NCBI RefSeq assembly: GCF_001298445.1
Contig: NZ_CP012036.1
Location: 124,001 to 188,000, forward strand
DNA: 64,000 nucleotides
Reading direction: 5' to 3'
Origin: Nostoc piscinale CENA21
GTDB taxonomy: Bacteria; Cyanobacteriota; Cyanobacteriia; Cyanobacteriales; Nostocaceae
Positions 25,809-37,013 of the stretch are shown here, one piece after another (position 1 is the stretch's first letter; each line of letters begins with the position of its first letter). The translations under genes and the position numbers were made by a program. The notes below the pieces were generated by a model that was not told the DNA's origin, ran no database searches, and saw only the letters and a program-made list of their open reading frames with translations.

Positions 25809-27137
25809 TCAAGCAACTTGAGACACTGTTTGTTGGATGGGAATTTTGACGATGAATTCTGTCCCGGTTCCTGGTGAAGATTTACAGGTGATATGACCAC
25901 CATGTTTGTCTACAACAATTTGATGGCTGATAGATAAACCTAATCCAGTACCTTTACCCGCAGGTTTAGTTGTAAAGAAAGGTTCAAATAACTTTGCTTG
26001 GACTTCGGGCGGAATTCCTGGGCCGTTATCTGCAATATGAATGGCAACCCAATCATCACCAATCATCTTGGTATGAATTTCAATACGGCTGGGTTTTTGG
26101 TGAATTTCTGCCAAAGAACGCTGTTTATCATATTCATCTAAAGCATCAATAGCATTAGAGAGAATATTCATAAATACTTGGTTAATTTGTACGGCATAGC
26201 ATTCTACTGGTGGTAATAAACCATAATCTTTGATGACTTCGATCGCAGGATGGTCGGATTTTTGTTTCAGACGATAATTTAAAATTGTCAGCGTACCGTC
26301 AAGGCATTCATGAATATCGGTTTCTGTGAGGTTTGCATCATCGGTACGCGAGAAAATTCGTATGGATTTGACAATTTCTCGAATGCGTCTTGCACCAAAA
26401 TTCATGGAGTTGAGCAATTTTAATAAATCGCTTTCTAGAAATCCTAGATCGGTTAATTCTAATTCTGCTTGAATGCGAGGTGTAGGAGCAGGGTATTCTT
26501 CTTGATATAAATGTAGTAGCTTGAGAACTTCTTGAGTATATTCGTTGGCATGAACGAGATTGCCATAAATGAAGTTGACAGGGTTATTAATTTCATGGGC
26601 AATTCCGGCAACCATTTGTCCTAAGCTGGAAAGTTTTTCGCTTTGAATTAACTGAATCTGCACGTTCTTTAGGTCATCATAAGTTTGGCTAATTTCAGAA
26701 ACTTTCTGCTCTAATAGGGCATTTTTATGTTCTAATTTGACAGTTAAATCATGCAGTTTGAGGTGTAATTTAACTCGTGATAAAACTTCTTCCTGTTGAA
26801 AAGGTTTAGTGATATAGTCTACTGCACCAACTTGAAAACCTGCAATTTTATTGGTTGTATCTGATAGTGCCGTCATAAAAATAACGGGAATATCTTGAGT
26901 TTTTGGGTTTGCCTTTAATAGACGACAGGTTTCAAATCCATCTATTTCTGGCATCATGACATCCAATAAAATTAAGTCGGGTAGAGCATATTTAACTCGC
27001 TCTAAAGCAACTTTTCCAGATTTTGCTACCATCACTTCCAAACCAGCCTGATCTAAAGCATCAGACAAGACACCTAAATTAGCAGAATTATCATCAACAA
27101 TTAAAACTGTGGGAGTTTGTTCGGTTGCAAGGCTCAT
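25809..27137 (-). CDS. response regulator-histidine kinase (REC-HisKA-HATPase)
   Basis: A 442-aa cytoplasmic signalling protein. Residues about 9-125 are a receiver domain with the DD pair (IVDDNS), the phospho-acceptor in LILLDVMMPEIDG, and the conserved Lys in DYITKPF. A coiled coil (about 130-170) leads to the kinase H-box GQMVAGIAHEINNP, with the phospho-His. The ATPase domain has an N-box NAIDAL and G-boxes ADNGPGIPP and GKGTGLGLSI. The arrangement is that of HK853/ZraS-type kinases driven by an upstream receiver. It begins 5 bases after the large hybrid kinase stops, so the two form an operon and probably a phosphorelay, with the large kinase phosphorylating this receiver (inference). 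Confidence 0.9.
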   Translation of the reverse strand: MSLATEQTPTVLIVDDNSANLGVLSDALDQAGLEVMVAKSGKVALERVKYALPDLILLDVMMPEIDGFETCRLLKANPKTQDIPVIFMTALSDTTNKIAGFQVGAVDYITKPFQQEEVLSRVKLHLKLHDLTVKLEHKNALLEQKVSEISQTYDDLKNVQIQLIQSEKLSSLGQMVAGIAHEINNPVNFIYGNLVHANEYTQEVLKLLHLYQEEYPAPTPRIQAELELTDLGFLESDLLKLLNSMNFGARRIREIVKSIRIFSRTDDANLTETDIHECLDGTLTILNYRLKQKSDHPAIEVIKDYGLLPPVECYAVQINQVFMNILSNAIDALDEYDKQRSLAEIHQKPSRIEIHTKMIGDDWVAIHIADNGPGIPPEVQAKLFEPFFTTKPAGKGTGLGLSISHQIVVDKHGGHITCKSSPGTGTEFIVKIPIQQTVSQVA

Positions 27138-27142
27138 AACGC

Positions 27143-30100
27143 TTACTGTTGAGGGTGAATGAGTGCCAGAATTTCTTGGTCTTGAAATTCTTGTGCTAGT
27201 TGTTGCAGCCGTTTAGCAAAGGGAAGATATTTTGAATCTATTTGTGAAATTAATGCTGCTTGTTTTATGATTCCCTTAAAGTTACCCTTCATTACTAACT
27301 CATAGAGAGTTTCTATCTCTGTCTGGGGAGGTAGAATGAATTCGAATTGATGTGCTAATGACTGATTTTCAGGACTTTGCTCTTCATACAGCCACTCTAA
27401 GTTGAGAAATTGCCGCAATTTTTGAAATAGCGCGATCGCCTGCACAGGTTTGGGGAGAAAATCATTACCACCAGCTTCGATGCTGCGATGTTGGTCGCTT
27501 TCAAAGACGCTGGCTGAAGAAACAATAATGATGATATGTTTAAAAGCTTCTGACTGGCGAATGTGGTGAATTAACTCAAAACCATCAAGTTCTGGCATTA
27601 ACAAGTCAGTAATCACTAAATCGGGCTGAAACTCCGCAATTTTTTGCCAACCCTCTGCACCATCATTGGCTTCTGTGACTGCAAAACCAATGGGAGTCAG
27701 TAAGTTATAAATCACAGAGCGATTTTCCCATTTATCATCTACAACTAAAATCTTGGGTTTGCGGTCTTTAATCCCGATAATTTGTCCAAAATCATCAGAT
27801 TGGGAAGTTTTAACCCATTCTTGAGCTTCTGGTAAGTAAACATCAAACCAAAAAATACTGCCAACGCCAATTTCACTTTGAACGTGAATGGTGCTGTCCA
27901 TTAATTCCACAATTCTTTGACTAATGGCTAATCCTAAGCCTGTACCTTCAGTTTGTCGCCGCCTGTCGCCTACTTGCTCAAAAGGTTGAAATATAGCTTG
28001 GAGTTTTTCTGCGGGAATACCTACACCTGTATCGCGGACTTCAAAGCGGATTTTATCTCCAGAAGCATAGCTGATGGTAAAGGTGACTTGACCTGCATCG
28101 GTAAATTTGATGGCGTTGCTAAGGAGGTTAATTAAGACTTGTCGCAGGCGTTTTTTCATCGGCGCGGATACCAATTGGTAATTCGCTGGCAAATTGATAG
28201 TGGAATTGAATGCTTTTGAGTTCCGCACGAATGCGACACATTTCGGCGACACCTTGCAAAAAAGCCGGAAAGTGGAAATCGCTGGTCATCAGTTCCACTT
28301 TTTGCGCTTCGATTTTTGATAAATCGAGGATGTCGTTGATTAAGGTGAGCAAATGGGAACCGCACTGATAAATGACATCAATGCGCGATCGCTCGTCTTC
28401 GTTAAGATGTTTGGAACGCTGTAAAATTTGGGCATAGCCGAGAATGCCATTTAACGGTGTCCGTAATTCATGGCTCATATTAGCCAAAAATTCGCTTTTG
28501 GCATGACTGGCGGCTTCTGCTGCTTCTTTGGCTTTGGTCAGAGCCGTTTCAATTTGTTTGCGTTCTGTAATGTCGTTGTTAATTTCGAGTTGATTATAGG
28601 ACTGTCCATTTTCATCACGCTGTAATGTCCAGCGACTGGCAACAATAATTGACCGACCATCGCGGGTTTGATGATGAAGTTCGCCTTCCCAGTGTCCCTG
28701 CTGTAAAAACTCGCTCAAAATGGTTTCTAAGGGTTTGGGAAAGACTGTTTTCAGAAATGTGTGAATATACTGCCCAATTACTTCTTCGCGTTTCCAGCCA
28801 TAGAGAACTTCCGCACCGCGATTCCAGTAAGCAATCCGGTCATCCATATCTCGAATGATGATGCTGTCACTGGCTGAATCCAATATTTCTAGGGTTTGAC
28901 GGAGTTTCACTTCTGCTTGTTTGCGCTCATGAATATCGGTGCAGATCCCAACCCATTCTTTGACAGTACCATCTGATTCTAATACTGGCACGCCGCGCGT
29001 CAGTGTATAACGATACTCGCCATCATACCGTCGCAGGCGAAATTCATGCTGATACAAGCTACAAGTATTTACGGCTATTTCCCACGTTTGGGCGAGTAAT
29101 TGGCGATCATCTGGATGAATCGGCTCTATCCATCCACCATTCTGATATTCCTCCGTGGTTTGCCCAGTAAATTCATTCCAAGTATTATTTTCGTAAATGG
29201 GTATACCGTTAGGCGGAACAGACCAAACCATTTGAGAAGTAGCAGTGATTAGAGACCGATAGCGTTCTTCACCTTTTTTGTAATGCTAGTTCTGCTTGTT
29301 TGCGATCATGGATATCTGTGTAGGTTCCCACCCATTCACGAATACTACCATCAGCTTCTAGAATGGGAACACCCCGCGTCACTATGTAGCGATATTCCCC
29401 ATCATATCGGCGGATACGAAATTCTTGTTCATAGATGCAGCGAGCTTGCACAGCAGCTTGCCATGATTGACCCATTAATTGACGGTCATCTGGATGAATT
29501 ACATCTAACCATCCCCAGCTTTGATACTCTTCCCAAGTTTGCCCTGTGTATTCTCGCAAAGCAATATTGTCATCTTCACTAGTAACAACGCCATCGGCTG
29601 GAGCTGTCCAAACTATCTGAGATGTGGCAGCAAGTAAGCACCGATAGCGTTCTTCACTTTTTTTGGAGTGCTAGTTCTGCTTGTTTGCGATCGCTAATAT
29701 TACGTGTGATGCCAATCAGACCAATGATATTACCTTGATGATCTCGCCAAGGAGCTTTAGTGGTCAAAAAAGTACCATTAATGCCACCGCTAGAAATATC
29801 TTCTTCAAAAGTTTTTGTGTTACCTGTTGTCATAATATGGCGGTCTTGCGCCATGATTTTTTGACCAAAATCAAGTGGCAAGATTTCCGTATCGACTTTA
29901 CCGATAATATCTTCAATGGGTTTGCCGATGAGATTGGCTAAATTAGAGTTCAGGGCGACATGACGGCCTTGACAATCTTTAACAACGATAAAGTCTGGTG
30001 TGCTTTCTAAAATTGATCGTAGTAGAGTGTTGCTTTCGCGTAAGTCTTCTTCAGTTTGTTTGCGATCGCTAATGTTGCGGGTGATCCCAATTAGCCCCAG

Positions 30101-31237
30101 AATATTACCTTGAGCATCTCGCCAAGGCGCTTTTGTGGTAAGAAAAGTTGTCTTGACTGTACCAAAAGAAACATCTTCTTCAAAAATTTCGGTCTTACCT
30201 GTTGTCATGATCTCGTGGTCTTTGGCTCGGATCTCTGAGACAACATCTGAAGAAAATATTTCTGTATCGTCTTTACCAACAATCTCATCTATTGATTTGC
30301 CCAAGAAATTAGCCATTTCAGTGTTTACCGTTACATAACGGCCTTGGCAATCTTTAACAAAGATGAAATCTGGTGTGCTGTCTAAAACTGAGCGTATTAG
30401 TGTGTTGCTGTGGCGTAAGTCTTCCTCGGCTTGTTTGCGATCGCTAATATCACTAGCTAAGGCAATTACGCCCAAAATATTACCATCAGTATCTTGCCAA
30501 GGAGTTTTTGTCGTTCTGAAGGTACCGTTAATTTGACCATCGGCACTACAGAGGTATTCTTCATCGGTAGTGTTAATACCTGTGGTGATAATCTGTTGGT
30601 CTTGAATTGTATACTTACGTGCCACTTCTAATGGCATTAATTCAAAATCGTTTTTACCAATGATCTCTTCAACGGCACGACCCATAAAGTTTGCCGCATT
30701 AGAATTCAGGGTAACATACTGCCCTTGAACATCTTTAACGACAATATAATCGGGTGTACTGTTTAAAATTGAGCGTAGTAGGGTGTTGCTTTCGCGCAAG
30801 TCTTCTTCAGTTTGTTTACGTTGAGTAATATTTTCAGAAAAGATCATAATTCCGCCAACTTCACCTGTAGCCAAATGCCACGGACGGATTGACCAGTTTA
30901 CCCATTCTCCAGAACCATCAGCGCGGGGAAAATAGTCTGCATTGTTGTGCGCGTTGGCTCCCGCTAAACATTTTTGGTGAATTTGCTTCCACTTTTCAGG
31001 GACATCAGGAAAAATCTCGTAATGAGATTTTCCAATAATATCTTTAGTTAATTTATAAATTTCTAACCATTTGTGACTTACAGCTAGATACTGCATATCT
31101 TGATTGAATATGGCTATTCCCATCGGAGCATATTCAATTGCTTGATAGAGAGCGATCGCTAGGGGATTGTCATTAATATCCGTTGTCGCTAAAGATTGAA
31201 TATCTGGGAACATTTTCGGCTCTGGTATCTGACTCAT
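27143..31237 (-). CDS. large PAS(x7) hybrid histidine kinase (three frameshifts as sequenced)
   Basis: Reading from 31237 leftward, the restored protein is about 1363 aa: seven PAS/PAC sensor units, then HisKA (H-box SHELRTPLNG), HATPase (N-box NLLSNAIKF, G-boxes DTGVGIP and TEGTGLGLAIS), and a C-terminal receiver (phospho-Asp in LVITDLLMPELDG). PAS units 2-4 are near-repeats of each other (LRESNTLLRSIL, then TTKAPWRD, then ISDRKQ). PAS units 5-6 are a second pair (EYRY, TRGVPILE, then DIHDRKQAE). Three breaks are one extra base each: T7 at 29658-29664, T6 at 29274-29279 and T6 at 28151-28156. Removing them joins the parts smoothly. The ligand is unknown; there is no membrane segment, so it is a cytoplasmic sensor. 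Confidence 0.87.
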
Positions 31238-31505
31238 GCTTTTTGATTACTCATTCTCCTGAAAGTCTGCACAGGTAGAATTCGCCCGGAAATTTGCGGG
31301 TTTATCTTCTGAGTCAGCAATGTTGTTTTTTGAAGTGATTAGCGTTAAACAATCTACTTCATACCCAGAGTTCCCTAAAAATCCTCAAAACTAACAAACA
31401 ACAAAATTGAGATTAATTTTGTAGAACAACTCAATAAAATTACATCTTTTGTTAACTATTTATATAATTGCATCATACAAAATCGATATTAAGAAGCATA
31501 TAATT

Positions 31506-31530
31506 AGCCTGCAAAGGCAGGCTTTGTTTG
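31506..31530 (+). terminator. terminator-like hairpin
   Basis: AGCCTGC at 31506-31512 pairs with GCAGGCT at 31517-31523, followed by TTGTTTG. It reads rightward although both flanking genes point left, so it may end an unseen small transcript or be a dispersed hairpin; a TATAAT sits at 31463-31468. Confidence 0.45.
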
Positions 31531-31545
31531 TATAGCCCCAGACTT

Positions 31546-31642
31546 CTAGTACAATGCGGTGGAAATAAAGATACCATTTCAAGTTAGTAAAAAGCTTATG
31601 ATATGAGCTTTTTGACTTTTGACTTCCGCGTGGCGGTACTAG
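31546..31642. mobile_element. MITE-like element, copy 1
   Basis: A 97-base non-coding element with imperfect terminal inverted repeats: it opens CTAGTACAATGCGG and closes CGCGTGGCGGTACTAG. The body carries ATAAAGATACCATTTCAAG and AAAGCTTATGATATGAGCTTTT. A second, highly similar copy is at 46146-46256. No transposase is present. Confidence 0.65.
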
Positions 31643-31664
31643 TCTGAGGGGTTTAATATGCCAT

Positions 31665-32840
31665 TCAACTCGAAATGATTTTGACTTTACTTGCTGCTGT
31701 TGTCGCTTTTTCTCGTGCTTTCTGCACATTCTCAGCTCTGGCTAACGCTACACCCATACGTCGATAAGGATGAGCCGATGGTTTGCCAAATAATCTTATA
31801 TCGACATCTGTTTCGGCTAAAGCTTCAGCAACTCCAATAAAGTGTATTGATTCTGACTTTTCTGAGGCTAAAATTACTGCACTAGCTGAAGGGCTAAACT
31901 GTTCAATATGAGGAATGGGTAAGCCCAAAACAGCCCTTAAATGTAATTCAAATTCGTTCAGATTTTGGGAAATTAATGTCACCATCCCTGTATCATGAGG
32001 TCGTGGTGAAAGTTCTGAAAAGATTACTTCATCTTTAGTGATGAAAAATTCCACACCAAAAATTCCGGCTCCACCTAAAGCGTCGGTGACTTTTTTAGCG
32101 ATCGCTTGAGATTGTAATATTTTATCTTCCGAGATTCCTGCTGGTTGCCAAGATTCTTGATAATCGCCTCTTTCTTGACGATGACCGATAGGTGAACAAA
32201 AAATTGTTGGCGCATTCCATTGTTTAATGGTCAGCAATGTAATCTCAATTTCAAAGTTAATAAATTCCTCAACAATGACTTTTTGACTATCACCTCTGGA
32301 ATTTGCGATCGCATAATTCCAAGCCTGTTCAACTTCATCTTTATTCGCTACTACAGATTGACCTTTCCCTGAAGATGACATTACAGGTTTCACCACATTA
32401 GGAAAGCCAATTTCAGATGAAATTGCAATTAATTCTTCTAAAGTTACAGCATAACCATATTTAGCTGTTCTAATGCCTAATTCTTTGTGTGCTAATTCCC
32501 GAATTCTGTCGCGGTTCATTGTGTAGTTAGTCGCCGCCGCCGTCGGAATAACTGTAATCCCTCGTTGTTCAAATTCTAGTAGCTTTTCGGTTCTAATTGC
32601 TTCAATTTCTGGTATTATCAAATCAGGCTGATGTTTTGTTACCACTGCTTCTAAATCATCAGCACTCAGCATAGAAATTACTTCCGCACAATCAGCAACC
32701 TGCATCGCTGGGGCATTTGCATAGCGGTCAACAGCAATTACATAATTACCCAGACGTTGTGCCGCAATCACAAATTCCTTGCCGAGTTCGCCTGAACCCA
32801 ACAGCATCAATTTTTTCGGCAACTTAATAGAATCACTCAT
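31665..32840 (-). CDS. purT: formate-dependent phosphoribosylglycinamide formyltransferase
   Basis: An ATP-grasp enzyme of 391 aa. It makes formyl-GAR from GAR, formate and ATP, an alternative to PurN in purine synthesis. The N-terminal part has MLLGSGELGKEFVIAAQRLG. The ATP-grasp core has VKPVMSSSGKGQSV and FFITKDEVIFSELSPRPHDTGMVTLIS (metal ligands). The C-terminus includes FGKPSAHPYRRMGVALA. These fit PurT closely. The start is taken at ATG 32840, preferred to the in-frame TTG directly before it. Three same-strand genes precede it, 51-73 bases apart. Confidence 0.93.
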   Translation of the reverse strand: MSDSIKLPKKLMLLGSGELGKEFVIAAQRLGNYVIAVDRYANAPAMQVADCAEVISMLSADDLEAVVTKHQPDLIIPEIEAIRTEKLLEFEQRGITVIPTAAATNYTMNRDRIRELAHKELGIRTAKYGYAVTLEELIAISSEIGFPNVVKPVMSSSGKGQSVVANKDEVEQAWNYAIANSRGDSQKVIVEEFINFEIEITLLTIKQWNAPTIFCSPIGHRQERGDYQESWQPAGISEDKILQSQAIAKKVTDALGGAGIFGVEFFITKDEVIFSELSPRPHDTGMVTLISQNLNEFELHLRAVLGLPIPHIEQFSPSASAVILASEKSESIHFIGVAEALAETDVDIRLFGKPSAHPYRRMGVALARAENVQKAREKATTAASKVKIISS

Positions 32841-32890
32841 CAATTTATCCAGAAAAATTTCAGTATCATCATCTTATAATTTTTCTGATT

Positions 32891-33388
32891 TTAATTATCA
32901 TAACTTTGATGAGTAAACTTAGCTCCCCGTAACTTTAAATCTTGATACTGTAGCTGAGTTAAGCCAATACCTTGACCAAATTGACACCCTGCGACTACAG
33001 CCTCTGTCCAAATGGTTTCATTAAGCGTTGCACCTGTTAAGTCAGCATTGCGTAAGTCAGCTTTAGTAAAATTAGCAAATAGGAGGTCAGCATTAACTAA
33101 ACTACTACGTTGTAAATTAGCATTAGTTAAATTGCCTCTGATAAAATTTACCTCATCTAATATCAAATCGGATAAATCAGCCTCAATTAAATTCGGAAAC
33201 TTTAACTGCTGCGGATTTTGTAAAAATCGCATCATACAAACTATATTTGCTTCAGTATTTTTAATTTTAGCCAAAAACTCATAACGACCTATTCCTAATA
33301 ATTTGAGAGTTTGTAGACGTTGTTTATAATTTTGTTCTAAAAATTGAATTGCGCTTTTACGTAATTCCTGAGTTTGTAAGTTAGTCAT
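32891..33388 (-). CDS. pentapeptide-repeat protein
   Basis: About 165 aa. The N-terminal 55 residues are helical (LRKSAIQFLEQNYKQRLQTLKLLGIG). Then about 15 turns of the A-(D/N)-L-x-x pentapeptide pattern follow (NLIEADLSDLILDEVNF, NLTNANLQRSSLVNADLLFANFTKADLRNADLTGATLN), which fold into a right-handed beta-helix. The role is unknown; pentapeptide proteins are very numerous in cyanobacteria. The start is taken at the ATG at 33388 rather than an upstream TTG at 33403. It sits between a sensor kinase and purT on the same strand. Confidence 0.8.
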   Translation of the reverse strand: MTNLQTQELRKSAIQFLEQNYKQRLQTLKLLGIGRYEFLAKIKNTEANIVCMMRFLQNPQQLKFPNLIEADLSDLILDEVNFIRGNLTNANLQRSSLVNADLLFANFTKADLRNADLTGATLNETIWTEAVVAGCQFGQGIGLTQLQYQDLKLRGAKFTHQSYDN

Positions 33389-33413
33389 TATATCTGATAT
33401 CAATATTTGACAA

Positions 33414-34637
33414 CTATCTTTTTATAGGCAGTATTATATCAATTGTAGTGCCTTGGTTAATCAGAGAAGCACAATTAATCGAGCCACCATGCTGTTCGAC
33501 AATAATTTGATGGCAAATAGATAACCCTAAACCTGTGCCTCGACCAACAGGTTTAGTAGTAAAAAAAGGTTTAAAAATGCTTTGGCAAATTTTTTTCATT
33601 CATTCCACAACCATTATCAGTAATTGAGATAGTTACTTGATTTTCCTGGGATTGAAATGTGCGAATCCAAATAGTTGGTGTCTCATCTAGATTGCTATCA
33701 GAAATTATCTCTTTCTCAATTAAAGCATCAATAGCATTATTAATTAAATTCAGAAAGACTTGATTTAAAAGACGAGGATTACAATAAATCTGGGGTATTG
33801 TGCCGTAATCTTTAATTACTGAGATAGGTCTACTGTTACTTGCACAACGGTTAAGTCTATGCTGTAAAATTACAAGTGTACTATCAATACCTTGATGAAT
33901 ATCAGCTTTTTTATAATCGGATTCATTCAAACGCGAAAAGCTAGAGAGTGATTCGACAATATCACTAATTCTAGTTGTGCCAGACTCCATTGAGTCTAAA
34001 AGTTTTGGCAAATCAAGATGGATAAACTTAAGGTCGATGTTAGTAAGTGCTTTAACAATTTTAGTATTTGGATTTGGATACACAGTGCCATAAGTCTCTA
34101 AAAGATTTAGTAAGTCATTAGTGTATTGACGAAGATATTGTAAATTACCATGAATAAAACTGATGGGATTATTAATTTCATGGGCAACTCCAGCCACCAT
34201 TTTTCCTAACGCCAACATAGTTTCGCGTTGAATTAATTGCATTTGAGATTGCTGAGTTTCTGTTAATTGAGATAAGGCTGATTCTGCATTATCTTTCGCT
34301 ATACGGTATTGTTCTTGTACTAAAAACAATCTTTGTAGTGTTTGGTAGTAAGTATTTACACTAAACAGCACAAATAATGAGCCAAAAAAAGAAAACCATC
34401 CCAGTTAGCAATGGTATCCAATCAAACAGCTTGTTAATTGTTAAGTAAATACATAATAAATAACCACCCAGAAAAAAAAACCATGAGTGAAAACATGATT
34501 CGCCAACTGAGTTTATCTGATTCTGTCTTGAAAAATCTGAGAATTTTCCGCGTTTTGAGAATAGATAGTCCCATTATTCCAGCACCAAGACTAATCAAGG
34601 TGACAATCAAAGACAGAATCATTGATGAACTTAACAT
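33414..34637 (-). CDS. membrane sensor histidine kinase (three frameshifts as sequenced)
   Basis: Restored length is about 406 aa. Residues 1-100 contain three membrane spans (near 5-25, 45-68 and 75-98), then a coiled coil, the H-box MVAGVAHEINNP with the phospho-His, the N-box NLINNAIDAL, and G-boxes ITDNGCGM and GRGTGLGLSI. It has no receiver. The kinase core resembles that at 25809, so they may be paralogues. Three breaks are one extra base each: A9 at 34472-34480, A7 at 34384-34390 and T7 at 33590-33596 (plus-strand numbering). Deleting one base in each fuses the N-terminal membrane part, the kinase and the short C-terminal piece (EKICQSIFKPFFTTKP). It faces the pentapeptide gene, 25 bases downstream. 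Confidence 0.8.
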
Positions 34638-35013
34638 AGTATTCAGCCAAAATTAACGGCAACAGAACCTAAACCATCGCCAAAAATATAGGGAAATATT
34701 CATTTTGATTCGACTGTATCAAAGCAATTCAAGCAATATCATGTCCGCTTGATTAATTATTAAAACCTCTAAACCCCACCCCGCCAAAGCTACGCTTTGT
34801 CTCCCATCCCTGTTGAGGGGGAGAAGTTGGGGGTGGGGTGCAATGATTCCAGGAATTATAAATAATTAAACGAACTTGACTTGACTGGAATGGCAGACAC
34901 GCTATTAAATAGCAGAATCATAATCTAATCATAGAAATGCGCTTACCAAAGGGCAAGGGATGACAAACTCTACTAGGACAAATCAGCAAAACTTCAAAAA
35001 AGCTTCATCAATT
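34638..35013. repeat. intergenic region with long inverted repeat
   Basis: It holds a dispersed hairpin element: ACCCCACCCC at 34773-34782 pairs with GGGGTGGGGT at 34830-34839, with an inner pair TCTCCC/GGGGAGA. No gene is seen. Confidence 0.65.
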
Positions 35014-36942
35014 TTAAGATTCGATTTCGGCTAATTCTAACCAGCGTTCTGTGGCTGTATCAATTGCTTGTTTAAGGTTTTCTACTTGTTCGTAGAGTTT
35101 CTGTACTTGGCTATAATTCCCTGGTGCAACTTTATTCATTGCTGCTTCGGCTTCGGCTTTTTCGGCTTCTAATTGAGAAATTTTAGCTTCTAATTGTTCA
35201 AATTCTTTCCTTTGCCAATTCGATAACCGACGACGTTTTTTGGTGTCGCTATCTTTAGTTTGAGTTGCTGTTTGAACTTCAGTATTCTTGGGTTTTTCTT
35301 GAGTTTTAGCGGCTTCTTGTTGTGCTGCTTCTTCGGCTTTTTTATAGTCGAGATAGACAGAATAATTACCAGGATATTGTCGAATATTACCGCCTTCTTC
35401 TAAGGCAAAGATTGTGTCTACAGTGCGGTCTAAAAAGTAGCGATCGTGAGAAACTGCAATTACACACCCAGAAAAATCTTCGAGGTAGTCTTCTAAAACT
35501 GCCAATGTCTGCACATCTAAATCATTGGTAGGTTCGTCTAAAATTAAAACATTGGGCGCACTTATTAATATACGTAGCAAGAATAAACGGCGTTTTTCTC
35601 CACCCGAAAGTTTATGAATTGGCGCATACTGTTGGTTTCCAGGAAATAGAAACCTTTCTAACATTTGAGATGCAGTAATTTTTGTGCCATCGGCAATTTG
35701 CACAAATTCGCCTTCTTCTTTGATATAGTCAATCACGCGCTGATTTTCATTCAAAGCTGTGAGTAATTCTTCAGAATGTTGGTCAAAATAACCGATGTGA
35801 ATTGTAGAACCAATCTCTACACTACCTGAATCTGGCTGTACCCGTCCGGTAATCATATTCATTAAAGTAGATTTACCCGCACCGTTACCGCCAATAATGC
35901 CAATGCGGTCTTCGGGGCTGAATTCGTAAGTAAAATCTTTAATGAGAGTTCTATAGTTATAAGCTTTAGAAATATTCTGGATGTCAATAACTTTTTTACC
36001 GATGCGGCGACTGACTGTCGAAATATCTACTTTACCTAAACCTTGTTTAAATTCGGTTTCACGCATAGCTTGGATGCGCTGAATTCTCGCTTTTTGTTTG
36101 GTACTTCTAGCTTTAGGGCCACGTTTTAACCATTCTAATTCTCGCCGCAATACTCCTTGATGTTTGCGTTGAGTGCTGGCGGCTGATTCTTCAGCTAGAG
36201 CTTTCTTTTCGAGGTAATATGAATAGTTGCCTGTGTAAGTATATATGTCGCCTCTATCGATTTCGATAATACGATTGGTGACTTTATCTAAGAAGTAGCG
36301 ATCGTGTGTAATTAATAGTAATGCACCGCGAAAGCGATTTAAATAACTTTGTAACCATTCTACAGAGAGTGCATCTAAATGGTTTGTCGGCTCATCCATC
36401 AGCAAAACATCGGGTTCTGCAAGTAGGGCTGTTGCTAAGGCAATACGCTTACGATATCCTCCCGATAAGGTGGCTATGAGTGCATCAAAATCGGCAATTC
36501 CTAATTTTGTGAGGATTATTTTCGCGTTAGTTTCCAATTCCCATGCGCCTGTTGCGTCCATCCTTTGCATAACGCTAGATAGGCGCGACATTAACTGACT
36601 ATCTTCGGGATAATGGGCAAGTTTATCTGATAATTCTTCATACTGACGTACCAGCGTCATTTGTTCGCCACTGTCAGCAAAAACTTGTTCTAAAACTGTG
36701 CGATTTTCATCTAAATTTGGTTGTTGAGGTAAATAGATTATTTTAGCACCAGAGCTAGTTACAATTTGCCCACTATCAACTGGTTCTAATCCGGCAATCA
36801 TTTTTAATAGTGTTGATTTACCAGAACCATTAGTACCAATTAAACCAACTTTATCATTAGCATCAATGCTAAAGTTAGCGTCTTTTAATATTTCTTTGAT
36901 GCCAAAATCTTTTTTAATAGATTGGAGTGTAATAATACTCAT
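35014..36942 (-). CDS. ABC-F family ATPase (Uup/EttA-like)
   Basis: A 642-aa soluble protein with two ATPase modules and no membrane domain. Walker A sites are GTNGSGKST (about 36-44) and GGNGAGKST (about 350), signatures LSGGYRKR and LSGGEKRR, and Walker B LLMDEPTNHLD and LILDEPTNDLD. The linker between modules is basic (KARSTKQKARIQRIQ), and a C-terminal coiled coil (about 560-640, KEFEQLEAKISQLEAEK) is the Uup-type tail. ABC-F proteins bind the ribosome E-site and relieve stalled translation; Uup has been tied to ribosome assembly and transposon excision. The precise subtype is uncertain. The gene is monocistronic. Confidence 0.9.
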   Translation of the reverse strand: MSIITLQSIKKDFGIKEILKDANFSIDANDKVGLIGTNGSGKSTLLKMIAGLEPVDSGQIVTSSGAKIIYLPQQPNLDENRTVLEQVFADSGEQMTLVRQYEELSDKLAHYPEDSQLMSRLSSVMQRMDATGAWELETNAKIILTKLGIADFDALIATLSGGYRKRIALATALLAEPDVLLMDEPTNHLDALSVEWLQSYLNRFRGALLLITHDRYFLDKVTNRIIEIDRGDIYTYTGNYSYYLEKKALAEESAASTQRKHQGVLRRELEWLKRGPKARSTKQKARIQRIQAMRETEFKQGLGKVDISTVSRRIGKKVIDIQNISKAYNYRTLIKDFTYEFSPEDRIGIIGGNGAGKSTLMNMITGRVQPDSGSVEIGSTIHIGYFDQHSEELLTALNENQRVIDYIKEEGEFVQIADGTKITASQMLERFLFPGNQQYAPIHKLSGGEKRRLFLLRILISAPNVLILDEPTNDLDVQTLAVLEDYLEDFSGCVIAVSHDRYFLDRTVDTIFALEEGGNIRQYPGNYSVYLDYKKAEEAAQQEAAKTQEKPKNTEVQTATQTKDSDTKKRRRLSNWQRKEFEQLEAKISQLEAEKAEAEAAMNKVAPGNYSQVQKLYEQVENLKQAIDTATERWLELAEIES

Positions 36943-37013
36943 AATATGGATTTGTTATTTGCGATCGCCAGCCAGTAGGCAAGGTTCTTACCTTACCTAC
37001 ATTCTCCCAAATT

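Noticed and set aside
31460..31729. 89-codon frame across the MITE-like element
   Set aside because: It runs through a repeat, a hairpin and the end of purT in another phase.
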